Below are positions 31,865-43,142 of a DNA stretch of 64,000 bases, piece by piece. Each line of letters opens with the position of its first letter. Positions within the stretch are counted from its first letter, which is position 1. The DNA is from Fragilariopsis cylindrus CCMP1102 (Eukaryota > Bacillariophyta > Bacillariophyceae > Bacillariales > Bacillariaceae): assembly GCA_900095095.1 (NCBI GenBank), contig FMBT01000297.1, positions 558,001-622,000 of the forward strand, given 5' to 3'. Position numbers and translations under genes: made by a program. The notes under the pieces were generated by a model, which worked only from the letters and a program-made list of their open reading frames with translations, was not told where the DNA came from and did not search any database.

Positions 31865-32965
31865 TGGTGATAGATGATCACTTGCGGTGCAATTAGATAT
31901 CTGGCAAAGTATTTGGAGTCTTGCTTGAAGGAAGCTACAGTATGTACAACGTAAGAAGGGACACTACGATCAAAGAGGACAGGTATGTATAGAAAAAGAG
32001 AAGAAGAAAGCGCTCACTGTTTGCTAGTTAAATCAAGGTGAATGCATACCACGCACCATTCAACATTCGGGTGGCTGAGAAAAGTCTTCTTGAAGGGCGA
32101 ACACAAGTTACTAGGAGCTAGGGATTTCAGATCTTGCGCGCTACAGTTACTCGAATTAAAAGAAACGTCTCTACTGCATCTCTACTAACGGTTAGTACTT
32201 TGACCTTTTCGCGGCCGATAAGCAAACAGAACGATGTACGTAAGTCACGCGGGACTGACAATGAATAAATAAATTCTGATTTGATTTTCTTCCTGAATAT
32301 ACAGTAGGAACTGAAGATGATATTGAGGTACTACTACCAATTGTTGTTTGTTGTAGATATGTATATAGAACCAACTGATGAACACCAACAACGAAGCCTG
32401 TCAAAAGGGGTAAGAAAAGTAGGAAAAATAGACGTCCAACTAGCTGAAGCTCCAACTGGTGGTTATTATATTATGAGTGACGATTATTCGCGACGTCGTT
32501 GTTAGGTTTTTGACGTGAGCGAGTAAACGAACGAACTTACTGAAACTGAAACTTGAACGAATGAACAAATGAACGAATGAACGAATCATCGAATCGAATT
32601 ACGATATCTAGTATTATACTTATTTTCATTTTACTTTAAAGCAATCTTTCTATTAAATTAACCAGTCAATCAATCGTATTTATATATTTATAATTATTAT
32701 CTTGACATCAAGTCCTACTCGTACACGTAGTAATTTTATTCTCTAGTTATAGCTATGCAAAAATCACAAAAGTTCCGAGATGTGGGGACAACAAAAACCT
32801 GATTTTGTGATCGTCGGCATAGGTTTTTGAATCACGATCAAAATGAATCACAAAAATCTCAAATTCTCAGCCATCAATAAAAAATCATGCCAATTCATCC
32901 GTCGCATAATAAGCGTCGTACTAGTAGCCCAGTTCAATGTCATTAAACTATTCTGACCTTATTAA
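31865..32965. other. Intergenic region with GAAC/GAAT tandem words
   Basis: Bases 32521-32600 carry repeated GAACGAATGAAC-type tetranucleotides. Open frames at 32192-32455 (-) and 32317-32505 (+) overlap each other and show no motif; not called. Confidence 0.45.
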
Positions 32966-34395
32966 TTGCTGTTAAAAGAAAAAGTTTATCGATTCATTGC
33001 ATTGCAATTGGCGATCACGAAGAGAAGAAGGAAGAGAATAGAGGAAGGCATGCACAAAACTTCTGTTACATCCACATCTACTGCTATTCGTTTTTTTGCA
33101 TCAACTCGATCTGTTGCCACTTACGCATACGCCGCCGCAATAATATTATACCCTTCTACGAATACAACAACAATGGCGTATTCATCAACATCATCTTCTA
33201 TAGCAGCTATAGCTGAAGCAAGAAAAAAACGTCTAGTATATGGATCAAATGATGTATTATTTGGACATATTGAAGAAAAGCAAGGCTCTAAGCCATTTGG
33301 TTCATTTTTAGATGCAGGTACCGGGCTTCATTCGTTACGTTGGATGGCTACACTAGGTGATATATCATCGTCATCGTCTGATGATGATGAAAAAAATGAA
33401 AACAACAAAGACAATTCCAATTCCAACAATAAAGGATTAACAGAATTTATTGCTGTTACTGCTGATGAATCAATGAGAAAAAATGTACAACGTGAAGTCG
33501 ATCAATTAGATATAAATCATTTAGGCAAAGTTGTTATTGGGAATTGGTTTCCACCAGATAATAATGAATCTCAATCACTACGTAAAATTGATACTGATAC
33601 TGGAACAGGAAAATTGAAATTGTATGATACAATATTAGCTGATTATTTAATTGGTGCAATGGATGGATTTAGTCCATATACACAAGATCAAATGATTAAT
33701 AAATTAGCATCACGATTAAAACCAGGTGGTAGACTTTATATTGTTGGATTAGAACCAATCCCAGATTCGTACAACAGCAACAGCAAAAATAATAATGGAT
33801 CAAAAAATAATCAACCACCACCACCACAAAATATTATTTGTGATGTACGTAAGATTCGTGATGCATGTATTTTATTATCGGGTGATCGTTGTTATAGAGA
33901 ATATCCATTACAGTGGATAGTACGACAAATTACAGATAAGCAAACAACAAATAATTCGGATTCGAATTCGAATAATAATGGTAATAATAATAAGCAACAA
34001 CAACAAAAACCATTATTGAAATTAGTTGAGACACAAAAATTTCCTATACTATATAGACATTCAACAATAGTAAAACAAATTAACGTTGCAAGAAATAAGA
34101 TATCAAAATTTTCATCAAAGGCATTAGCAAAAGAAATGTCAATCGAATTAGATAGATTAGAAAAAAAGAGTTATGATGCAACTGAAGCTATATCTAAAGA
34201 TAAACGTATACAATTAGGTTTTGATTATGTGTAAGTGATACATATATCAATTAATTTATATTTTTGTTTCTTGTCTACATACAACGATTTTTTCAGGTTT
34301 TATACACAACTAATACTCACCGCTACTTTCTTTCTTCTTCTTCTTCCCGCCTCCACAGAGTGACAGCAGAACGAATTGTTCCAGATATTGATTGA
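32966..34395 (+). CDS. Class I SAM-dependent methyltransferase-like protein
   Basis: Rossmann methyltransferase-like, two exons: 32966-34230 and 34359-34395 (donor GTAAGT, acceptor CCACAG, joining GT|A and ending VVTAERIVPDID). The first 60 residues are basic then Ser/Thr/Ala-rich; an alternative start is Met29 at 33050, giving a presequence-like MHKTSVTSTSTAIRFFAST that suggests organelle targeting. Motif I is SFLDAGTGLHSLRWM; post-I TEFIAVTADESMRKNVQRE; motif IV region YDTILADYLIGAMDG; then ASRLKPGGRLYIVGLEP. Asn/Lys insertions (SSSSSDDDEKNENN and others) sit in loops. Substrate not predictable. The tiny second exon is supported by phase and by canonical splice sites. Confidence 0.75.
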
Positions 34396-34944
34396 CGAAG
34401 AACAGTTCAACAATGAATAAAAATAAAAATAAGATAATGATATTGATACTCACAATATAGGTATAAAAAACGAGAGGAAAAGTAGATAGAAAAGACGACC
34501 TCTATCTCTCTATTGAATTTTAGTGATAGAAGGACAATGAAGTATTAGTAGAGTAATAGAATCCTATTTGAAACTATCAACCATATAACTTAGTGCTGAA
34601 TGAAATTATTGTTCAATCGTTTTTCGATTTTTTTCACGTAACTTTAACATTAGGACATAATATAGTCCTTATAGTGAGATCTCTCTGCCAGATCATCGTC
34701 TTCATTCGATCATTTGCAATTTTAAATAATACCTACTGATGTATCCTCACATACCTGTACTCTGCTGTACTCGACATAACAAGTGAAAAGCTAATCGAAC
34801 TCATCGACACAACAAGTGAAAAGATCCAGGACATTCAACATAGATCGCATACCGGTAGAGACTCCACCAAAAGAAAGGCAACGGAACATATAATACAAGT
34901 AGAACTCGTCGAGACGATATGCGCATTCGAAAAAGGATAAGGCG
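34396..34944. other. Intergenic region
   Basis: Contains a short direct repeat, CACAACAAGTGAAAAG-like words near 34770 and 34810, in the leader of the sensor-kinase gene. Otherwise nothing. Confidence 0.45.
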
Positions 34945-36849
34945 ATGATGATCGCAATTTTAATCGTAATTACTATATTGTTGATACATAATGATCGAGC
35001 AGGATCATTTCAGACACTCAGCCTTTCTTTTCCTTCGGATGAGAGATGCTATCACTACGGAATGTTACCGCGTAAATCATGGCTACATCAGCATCGTCAG
35101 CATAATGATGATAATAATAAGCAACAGCATCATCAGCAATTTCCCATTCCGACAATGCCATCGGATCATTTTCGTAGGATGGGGGCTGCCCAATTAGAGC
35201 TCCTTGCAAATTCTCTTACTAGAACAAAAAATCCTTCAGACAGCAAAGTCCAAGCAATGATTCTGTACCTTCCACAAGAAAATAAATATACGGGACAGTT
35301 AGAATTCACTCCCGCTGTTCTCTATCCGGACCCGAGTACTGAACGTATCTTTATCGCATCAGACGCTGAATCGGGACAGGCTCCGACCTTGCCAAAGTCA
35401 CTATCAAAGCTTCCTGGCTTCTCATCGGCTCCTGATCTGTTACCGGGTTATCCCATGATTCCATTTGCTACCGATCCAGGAATTGGTGTCGTTGAAGAAG
35501 TTATGTGTGATATTCGTTCCAAGGCATGCGCACTTTCTGTTCCACTTCTATCCGGCCCACAAACAGTTGGAGTACTTTTGGTATCTCCTACTCCACCTCT
35601 TAATAATGACGACGACGACGCATTATGGACGAAACGAGATAAAGAGCAAGTTTCTCTAGCCGCTCAGAGTCTGTCTATGGCATTAACAATGGACAACGAG
35701 CGTAATTTTCTACGTAATCAAAATGAATCTATCAAAATGAATCTATCAGATAGTTTACATCAAATGAAGAATCCTATCCAAGCTTTACGAACCTACGGTA
35801 AGATTCTTCAACGTCAAGTTGATATGTCCGCGGCCGATGTCGGTGGTGGTGGCGGTGGAACTCCTCAGCTTCTCGACCTTGCCGAGCGATTAATGGTTCA
35901 AAGCGAACGGGTTGTAGATATGATGGGCCCCATGGATTCTTTGGTTGAAACAATGGGTTACTCAAATTATCGTGTGTTACTTCCTGCTGCAGGAATCAAC
36001 GTTCAAAACGACAAAGGTGCTCAATCGATGGTACTATGGAAAGATAAGCAAGATAATTTTAATACGATCGAAGGAGGTGATAATACGAACAGTACATTGC
36101 GGTTTCGCCTGCCGATTCAAGAAGAATCCGATTCGCTACTAGGTAACAACTATATTGATGAAAATAGTAACTTTAGTAATTCTTCTGCTCTATATATCAA
36201 TGGAAATGAAGAGTTTCAATCAGCAATACCATTCGATAATCGTGGAACGGAAGGGGATCTATCGAAAACGACGGTTGTAGGAGATTTCGAAAACGAATTA
36301 GTTTTTGTCACCGATCTACTTGAGCCAATTTTTGATACATTTCAAGCTATTGCATCCGAACAAGGAATTTCGTTTAAGGTCATCATAGAGGATGCCGACG
36401 ATCTTCCTGGTGTATTTGTTTCACCGAAAAGTTTTCAGGAAGCTATCAGCAATGTTTTAGATAATGCCCTAAAGTATGTCGTATTACCTAAGACCGGTTC
36501 ATCGTTCACGAATAATCCAAATCCTCAAATTCGAGTTCGGATATTTCCAAATGATAACTACAACGATGACAACACGGCCAGTCAAGATCCCGGAGTCACA
36601 ATCCTTGTGGAAGACAACGGTCCGGGAATAGCCGAAACAGATCGTGACCTGATTTTTGTACGTGGATTCCGTAGTGATACAACGAATATTGTCGGTGGGA
36701 GAGGTATCGGATTAGATATCTCACAAGCTCTTATGATTCGAATGGGTGGTTATATAGGCCTACTAAACGGCAAGGACATATTCCTCGATAGTCTCGATGG
36801 GGCAGTAATAAAGTTCGAGGTTAGCCGAAACCCTAAACTAATTTTCTGA
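34945..36849 (+). CDS. CSK: Chloroplast sensor kinase (CSK)-like histidine kinase
   Basis: Nucleus-encoded plastid two-component sensor, 634 residues, single exon. Hydrophobic start (MMIAILIVITILLI) and AG|SFQTLSLSFP resemble the diatom plastid presequence. A GAF domain covers about 80-255 (VMCDIRSKACALSVPLLSG; VGVLLVSPTPPL). The dimerisation helix reads SDSLHQMKNPIQALRTYGKI with His272 (bases 35758-35760) at the phospho-acceptor position. A poorly conserved linker (about 330-450) precedes the HATPase domain: N box FQEAISNVLDNALKYV, G1 VEDNGPGIAE, F box DLIFVRGF, G2 GGRGIGLDISQAL. In plants CSK links plastoquinone redox state to plastid transcription and has lost the His; this copy keeps it and looks catalytically complete. 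No response-regulator domain is fused. Confidence 0.88.
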   Translation: MMIAILIVITILLIHNDRAGSFQTLSLSFPSDERCYHYGMLPRKSWLHQHRQHNDDNNKQQHHQQFPIPTMPSDHFRRMGAAQLELLANSLTRTKNPSDSKVQAMILYLPQENKYTGQLEFTPAVLYPDPSTERIFIASDAESGQAPTLPKSLSKLPGFSSAPDLLPGYPMIPFATDPGIGVVEEVMCDIRSKACALSVPLLSGPQTVGVLLVSPTPPLNNDDDDALWTKRDKEQVSLAAQSLSMALTMDNERNFLRNQNESIKMNLSDSLHQMKNPIQALRTYGKILQRQVDMSAADVGGGGGGTPQLLDLAERLMVQSERVVDMMGPMDSLVETMGYSNYRVLLPAAGINVQNDKGAQSMVLWKDKQDNFNTIEGGDNTNSTLRFRLPIQEESDSLLGNNYIDENSNFSNSSALYINGNEEFQSAIPFDNRGTEGDLSKTTVVGDFENELVFVTDLLEPIFDTFQAIASEQGISFKVIIEDADDLPGVFVSPKSFQEAISNVLDNALKYVVLPKTGSSFTNNPNPQIRVRIFPNDNYNDDNTASQDPGVTILVEDNGPGIAETDRDLIFVRGFRSDTTNIVGGRGIGLDISQALMIRMGGYIGLLNGKDIFLDSLDGAVIKFEVSRNPKLIF

Positions 36850-37467
36850 ACGATACAACGAAACAAAACATATCCAATAATAGCGATAGAGTAGAATAAT
36901 ATTACAATTAACTTCAGTCTTCGACGGAATGTCCCCTGAGAAATGATGCATTTCAGTTGGATCAATTGTGTTGCTATTTTCGTCCATTCACAAAAATTAC
37001 TAGTAGTATGATCCATTTTTTTCGGCTATTTCATAGAACTACTCGACCACTCACTTTTTCTCTAATTCCTGGTGAAACTTGCCATGATGGGTGTCGATCA
37101 GCGAGTATGGATCATTTTGATTCCCAGAATAATGAAAGAAATTGCAGTCAGTCATCAAAAGCACAAGGTTGGCAGCGAATATGTATTTGTCAAAGCACAG
37201 CAAGAGAGCAAAAGACTTTCAGTGGAACACAAGTATAGGGGGAACGGGTGATTTAAGACTTTCTATTTATTTTCGCGGCTTTTTGACATAAAAGAACACA
37301 AAAGGCTGTCTTCGTGATACAAATTTGAAAATTACCGCTTGCGTTACGGTAATTCCTTTCTCAAATCCATCCGCTTTCACAAAAATCCATTCTCACAAAA
37401 ATTAAAAAAAGAAAAGATAAAAAAAGACGAAGACGACGACGTCGAAGAGATCTAGGAGATAAAAGTC
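36850..37467. other. Intergenic region with overlapping small frames
   Basis: A 93-codon plus frame (36957-37238) overlaps another frame reading VDQRVWIILIPRIMKEIAVS; neither has a start context or family. Possibly a decayed gene 3' end; not called. Confidence 0.35.
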
Positions 37468-38712
37468 ATGGACGCCAATATTAATAACGAAGAGAATCAT
37501 CATTATCAGCATGCCGCTGCTGATGCCCGTAGGAGGAGACGTCTCGAATTGATTACGGTCCTTCAAAAAACAGAAGAATTTCCTTTTCAATCAAAAAATA
37601 AAACTGATGAATTAGTTGAAACTTTTCTTGAAAATCTAAAAGATGATATTCATGATATGATTTGTAGCAGTGGATTAGATAGCGACCGGGATACAGAAAC
37701 TGAAGTTGAAACTGTATTGCGATTATTTCCTGACGTTTTGACGAGAAGAAAAGAAATCGTAATTTATATCGACCATGATAATGACGACGATGATGAGGAG
37801 GAGGAGGAGGAGGAGGAGATCCGATTTCTTGTCTATCCAATTCAATTCCTCGCAGTCACGCACGACGAAGAAATTCCCTGGATCTTCTGGCGTTGCAACG
37901 CGAAAGCTGTTTCTTTCCTCCCTCTCGTAGCTAGGCTAGCAATAGAGATCGGCGTGTTTGATGAGCAGCAAAGTAGAGGAGGATTGTTATTTGACGGTGA
38001 AGATCATCCTGGATTTCGTATTCTGCATAACCTCATGCGTAGTGACCAACGTCGAAGTCAGGAACATCATGAATATATTGATGATAAATATCTACAAGTC
38101 TTGATACAATTGAGAAAAATGGGTCTTCTAAAGAAAGAAGACATTCAAATGTATCGCCTAATATTGAAGGGATTATCTTGCTATTATTTTTATTCCGTAG
38201 AAAAACGATTTCGGTTCTTTGTTGAATGGGATCCGTCCGCATTGACACAAGCTACTGAATATGGATATCTACCAGTCCATTGGATCACCTTAAACACCAG
38301 TAGATCTCCAATTCGAGGGTTTCAATCCGTATTCGAATATGGAATTCATTATTTTCCAAAGAAGAAAGGAATTAATCTTCTATTCCGCAAAAACAATTTT
38401 GGTGGTACACCCTTCCAAAGTGCTTGTGGCACATATGGACATGAACAAGTGATGGAAGTAGTAGAAGACACTCTTGTTCGTTATTCTACTTCTTTGGACA
38501 ATCATGCACCACCATTAAATATTGTGGAGGCATTAATGATGGCAGCTATTGATGAAAATGTTCATTTAGATAGTGTTTATTTCTTGATCCGGAGAGAACC
38601 TGATATTTTACAAAAACTACTATTGTCATCGTCACCGTCATCGTCATCGTCATCGTCATCAATTGAAAGTGCGACACATATTAATACGAAAAAACGAAAA
38701 AGGAACGATTAG
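37468..38712 (+). CDS. Diatom ankyrin-like family protein with nuclear signal
   Basis: 414 residues, single exon. Basic start (ARRRRRLELI), an acidic Asp/Glu run encoded by GAGGAGGAG (37790-37820), then ankyrin-like units: RFLVYPIQFLAVTHDEEIPW, SFLPLVARLAIEIGVF, GGLLFDGEDHPGFRILHNLM, YGYLPVHWITLNT, FGGTPFQSACGTYGHEQVME, VYFLIRREPDILQKLL. This layout I associate with a large lineage-specific repeat family in raphid diatoms (recollection, unverified). The tail is poly-Ser followed by KKRKRND, a plausible nuclear localisation signal. Role unknown, presumably protein-protein interaction. Confidence 0.6.
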   Translation: MDANINNEENHHYQHAAADARRRRRLELITVLQKTEEFPFQSKNKTDELVETFLENLKDDIHDMICSSGLDSDRDTETEVETVLRLFPDVLTRRKEIVIYIDHDNDDDDEEEEEEEEIRFLVYPIQFLAVTHDEEIPWIFWRCNAKAVSFLPLVARLAIEIGVFDEQQSRGGLLFDGEDHPGFRILHNLMRSDQRRSQEHHEYIDDKYLQVLIQLRKMGLLKKEDIQMYRLILKGLSCYYFYSVEKRFRFFVEWDPSALTQATEYGYLPVHWITLNTSRSPIRGFQSVFEYGIHYFPKKKGINLLFRKNNFGGTPFQSACGTYGHEQVMEVVEDTLVRYSTSLDNHAPPLNIVEALMMAAIDENVHLDSVYFLIRREPDILQKLLLSSSPSSSSSSSSIESATHINTKKRKRND

Positions 38713-38809
38713 AAGAAGAACAACAACGATGATGGCAACTAAGAGTATAATAATCTTTTTTAAGATAGTAGTAAGCAATTCATATGCATGTATCTTCCAC
38801 TCTTCCACC

Positions 38810-39703
38810 CTACTGCTCACTCGTGATCTTGATCCTCTCCAAGCCTTCATCGTACAATACCAACTCACCAAACAAAGAGTTGGCCCATGCAAACCATGAC
38901 CTTGTGTAAGAACCCACGTCATTCTTATTAAAACTTTCATGCATCAAAGTAGTATTTTCCGTACTGTCAACCAGAAGCTCAGCGCAGTTCGTAATTTCCT
39001 CCGAATCGGTCGAAGTCAGGGCATGTATGATAATCGACATGGGCCAAATGCTATTTAATCCTACATGTGGACCACCTAGACCAGCACCTGCCTTCCCCGA
39101 AAAGTACCAGGGGTTGTTCGACGACAGAACAAAATTTCTCGTATTGATGTATATCGGATCAGTAGCATTGACGTAACCAAGGTAGGGGAGAGAAAGCAGC
39201 GAGGGGACGTTTGCATCGTCCGCGTAGTACATATTTCCATATCCATCCACTTCGTACGCATACTGCTTATTGCCCGTCAGTGGATGTACACCAATACCAT
39301 ACTTTTGTATACCAGCGTCAATCGTATTTGCCATGAATGTCATATCATCCACCAAACCATTCAAGTAAATTTCACTGCATTCACTGCTAATACTCCCACC
39401 ATCACCAATCAGAGCCTGCACAATCGTGGTAGTCCTTCGTAGATCCACTACGGCCATTGCGTTGGTGGGTACTAGAAAAGGTAGGGTCATCACATCATCG
39501 GATGGTCTAAATGCACTTTTGACCATTCTACTTTCTGCTGCTGGATGACCCACACCATGAAGAAGTGTGCCCGACGGCTCCGATGCCTGCCGTTAAAATT
39601 GGTACGTTGGTTCACCGTCCTGGACAAAGGATGTGGCCGTCGAAGACTGCATTTCGTCCTTGACATCTAATACTAACTCCACTGCTTGAACCCATACGAG
39701 AAT
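38810..39703 (-). pseudogene. Truncated GH125 exo-alpha-1,6-mannosidase
   Basis: Glycoside hydrolase family 125 removes alpha-1,6-mannose. The C-terminal part is well preserved: VGHPAAESRMVKSAFRPSDD, MTLPFLVPTNAMAVVDL, GVHPLTGNKQYAYEVDGYGN, ADDANVPSLLSLPYLGYVN, STRNF-type INTRNFVLSSNNPWYFSGKA, GGPHVGLNSIWPMSIIIHAL and SYTRSWFAWANSLFGELV. Upstream in the same frame are VWVQAVELVLDVKDEMQSS and the expected YQF motif, but a TAA at 39593-39595 interrupts between them and LLHGVGHP; a CAA codon would fit the family. Roughly the first third of a normal GH125 protein (about 430-480 residues) is not found between 39703 and 39934, where the racemase gene already ends. Most likely a 5'-truncated pseudogene, or a gene whose first exon lies far upstream. 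Confidence 0.75.
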
Positions 39704-39934
39704 AACAATACAGAAATGCAATGTATACAATATATAACGTGGCAATCTAATGATGATGTGACTTTAGAGCATCGTTGTCGTCTTAAAAAAAATAACATAT
39801 TTTGGAGATGTGTCGTTTGTCATCAATAATTGTGATGTGATCGTTGGTCGTCATGATTTCAAAAGCTTTGACAACAGTATTCATAGGCCTCCATTCTCTT
39901 TATTATTATTACTATTATGTTGTCTGATCAATGA

Positions 39935-41011
39935 TTACTTCTCTCCGGGATACGACTGCGTAGCATTTAGAAGTTCGTTGGCAACGACCTCTGTCGGGTC
40001 TATAAATTTCATAGAAGATGATGATAATAAGCCAGTACTATTATTTTATTACTATCATGAAGTCCGTCGTCATCGTTGATATGAATAAGTGGAAGTTCGG
40101 TACATGCGAGGATACAAACTTTAACACCATTCGAGACGACATCCTCAATAACAAAACGTTTATATTCGACGATTGATTCTTCACTTGGTATACCGTCTTG
40201 TTTAATTTGCCAAATAACTTCCTTTAAGGTATCACAAGCAGTAGTGGGTAGTCGGTATATTATTTTTGTTGTTGTTCTATCGTTACCGTTACCGTTATTG
40301 TTGCCACCATCATCTAAATCTTCCACAAGTCGTCGATATGGCGAATTCCCATCAAGATCCATAGTTCCAGGACCACCGACTATTGAGATCTTTGCCTTTG
40401 AATTTATATTGCTGGTAACGATGTCTTTTTTCCTTCTTCAATAATACCCTTACAAACCTTTGTCGTTGACTTTACCATTGAAATGAAAATTGATGGATCT
40501 TTTCCCATCGATACTAATAATTCAATGATATTTGATTCAAATATATGTAGTGTATTGCACGCAACACAGAATACATCTACCAATGGAAGTATTTTTTTAA
40601 TTGTTTGTAATAAAGCTAACAATGAACGTTCATACCTTCTGTACCAACTTCACAATCTATTTTTGTTCTTGGTCCACCTAAATCTGATACACTTAGTAAC
40701 AAAATATTAGGTGCATCTCGATCTGATTTGTAGAAGTTCCCTAATCGTTTCCTGTGCAAAGTTACGACTTTTGTAAACAAATCTGTACCTGCTTCCGGTC
40801 CTGATCCGCCTATAATAGTATTGTAGTATATATATAGTATACAAAAATAAAGAATGGAAGCAGAAAATTAAAAGTCGACTGATATATATTTTTTCTTTTT
40901 GTTTCTTTTTTTTGAAGGCACCGCAAAGTAGAAAGTTCATACAGTAGTATTATAAATCTATAGAAGCAATTTCTCACCTATGATTCCAATAACCTTATTG
41001 TTCTTGCTCAT
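39935..41011 (-). CDS. Aspartate/glutamate racemase family protein, three frame breaks
   Basis: PLP-independent two-cysteine racemase. Exon 1 is 40978-41011 (MSKNNKVIGII), intron 40810-40977 (GTGAGA...ATAG), exon 2 continues at 40809 with GGSGPEAGTDLFTKVVTLHR. Motifs: NILLLSVSDLGGPRTKIDCE, the first catalytic cysteine in VDVFCVACNTLHIF, ISIVGGPGTMDLDGNSPYRR, and the second in VCILACTELPL; the end is IDPTEVVANELLNATQSYPG with TAA at 39935-39937. Four pieces lie in successive frames, joints near 40633 (GGTATG), 40409 (GCAATA) and 40027 (TTATTA), each restorable by one base in a short run. An Asn/Gly-rich loop (DDGGNNNGNGND) is a local insertion. Both active cysteines are present, so this is probably a working gene in an imperfect assembly. 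Confidence 0.8.
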
Positions 41012-41675
41012 TCTTTCCTTCCTACGGTATTCCAACAAACACTGAACTACCAGAACTGATTTTCTTTAGATTCGAAGAAACAACAGCTCTCTCTTTCAAA
41101 AGTTGACTGCTGTGGGATATAATAAAATCACCTTCGTTATACACTGACTGCATGCATTGTGCGTTATCACTTTTCTACTATGATCGAGCTTGAGATCTCC
41201 TCTTCCATTAATTTCATTTCCTGTACATACAAAGAAAGATATTTGCTTAGTATTCTTAGTTTGCATTTCACATAACGATGCTGTACGAAACAACAAAGAT
41301 GATCAAGCAAAGATCGATGTACTGTACAGGGAAGTCCGAAAACAGCTAAAATAGTACCTACTAAATAGTAATTTTTAATCGTGGAAGAATTGTTTTAAAC
41401 CTGAAATGAAATTTTTAATCGCGCGCACTGTCGTGATTCACAAGTTTTTTTAGCGACGAGTTGCCTGTTGCAGTACTAATGTGACGAAGAAGAGCAAGAA
41501 CGACAATCTTTTCTCAGTTACGAACAGTGATCTCGCACGATACAAAACCACGGAGAATACACAAAGACAAAGCTGAGTTACAACCAGGATCGATAGACTA
41601 GCTCTCTTCTCTTACTTTTATCTCCACAGAACAACAGTCATAATTGTACTTTCATAACGTTTCAATAGATCAATC
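41012..41675. other. Upstream region of divergent genes
   Basis: Between the racemase and papain-like gene starts. A 66-codon minus frame (41096-41296) is not supported. No motif seen. Confidence 0.4.
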
Positions 41676-43142
41676 ATGGCTGAAATTCAACAAAGTTCGA
41701 GTGACGATGCAGCTATGCCAGATGCTTCTCAAAGTCCATCGCAAACACCTCCACCTTTGTCTTCACCACATCATAACGTTGTACCTATAGCGGTTTCTCA
41801 AAGCCATTCTCAAGACTCTCAGCCGCCTGCAACCCCGATCAACGAATACGAGACACTTTATACTTTGTTTAGAACTTGTGATCGTAGCCCACCAACGGAT
41901 TCTGAAGGATTCAATTTGGATATCGTCAAGAAACAAGCTGAAGACTATGGCCAAACATGGGAAGATTTAGATCCCACTCAAAAGTGTCTATTCGCATTTT
42001 TAAGCATGAGAAACCAAGTCAAAATCCTTTCCAAGATGAACAACAACAACATCGATGCCGTGAAAGAAAACGTGATTCTGGCACTAGATCCTGACAGTCA
42101 TGAGCGTTCGAAGCTGGAAGCATTCATCCGACGTGGCGGCGACCAAAAAGGCAGTAACTGCCATCAGTTGTACCAAAATTTCACAGATAATAACGCAGCA
42201 TTGACTGCAGCTATAAAAATCGGGTATTCGCTCTTCAATGGGATGACAGAGGGAAACCGTATTTTGCGACCCATCTTTCGTTTTCAGACAGCAAATTCGG
42301 TCGTTTGCTTCTTGATATGCGCAGCCAACGCAATTTCTTATACGATGGAATTGAGATTTCAATCTAGCACTCAACAAAAAGCTTTCCATCAATACGGTTT
42401 TAACATCGGTCGATACATGCGGAACAAACTTTCTGATGATGGAATTTACAATTGTGTATTCGCTAAACGTGGCGGTGGTTACCCCGTAAAAATTCTTGAA
42501 GACTTGCTCACTCACAACACTTGTGACAATGCCGGTAAAGAAATAACTGTGGAAGTTGACCCAATTTTTTTCGATATTAAATATAGCTTCAGCCCCATGA
42601 CAGTCTTCGAGTATATCAAAATGCGCCTTCAGAGATATGGACCAATCATGTTTACAAACTTTCGTACATTTCCAGCCTTTGCAGACGACCAAGAGACGCT
42701 ATTTTGTGGGGATTGGAGCAACATCCAGAATCGTTATGTTCCTGATATGTTTCACGCGATTTTGATTACCGGGGTGCATTTTCTCTCCGATGAACGTTAC
42801 GGAGGGGTTCTTTTCGAAGTACAAGACTCACTACCAGGTCGACCTTTTCTGTATCTTGGATTTGACTTGTTGAAAAGCATGGGCGAGCCAGAAATGTGCC
42901 AAATTAACGAGGGAGTTGCCTTTGCTGGCGCCCAACTAGAATATGCGTTTAATGACGATACCGATCGACAAGCATCCTACATCAGTGGAAATCAATCTCC
43001 TATGTTCGGACAAGAAGAACAAAAACTTACTATTTCCACAGACTATGTCCATGTTCGAAAGCAACTTAACTTCACCTTCGATACACGTCCTGATTGGGTG
43101 ACAACGGAGAGTCCAGATCGTGACTATGCCATTCTCACCTAG
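41676..43142 (+). CDS. Papain-like fold protein of uncertain activity
   Basis: 488 residues, single exon, first 55 residues Ser/Pro/Gln-rich and disordered. I do not recognise a named family, but the core has the order of a C1-type cysteine peptidase: FRFQTANSVVCFLICAANAI with Gln204 and Cys211 (or Cys215), a GP motif followed by a strand (YGPIMFTNFRTF, like papain GPVSVAI), PDMFHAILITGVHF with His360 (like DHAVLIVGY), and VLFEVQDSLPGRPFLYLGF (like WIVKNSWG, with Asp384 in place of Asn). The middle region 130-200 is helical. No signal peptide. Active-site assignment is inference; the Gln-to-Cys spacing is 7 rather than 6, so it could be an inactive relative. Frame intact. Confidence 0.5.
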   Translation: MAEIQQSSSDDAAMPDASQSPSQTPPPLSSPHHNVVPIAVSQSHSQDSQPPATPINEYETLYTLFRTCDRSPPTDSEGFNLDIVKKQAEDYGQTWEDLDPTQKCLFAFLSMRNQVKILSKMNNNNIDAVKENVILALDPDSHERSKLEAFIRRGGDQKGSNCHQLYQNFTDNNAALTAAIKIGYSLFNGMTEGNRILRPIFRFQTANSVVCFLICAANAISYTMELRFQSSTQQKAFHQYGFNIGRYMRNKLSDDGIYNCVFAKRGGGYPVKILEDLLTHNTCDNAGKEITVEVDPIFFDIKYSFSPMTVFEYIKMRLQRYGPIMFTNFRTFPAFADDQETLFCGDWSNIQNRYVPDMFHAILITGVHFLSDERYGGVLFEVQDSLPGRPFLYLGFDLLKSMGEPEMCQINEGVAFAGAQLEYAFNDDTDRQASYISGNQSPMFGQEEQKLTISTDYVHVRKQLNFTFDTRPDWVTTESPDRDYAILT

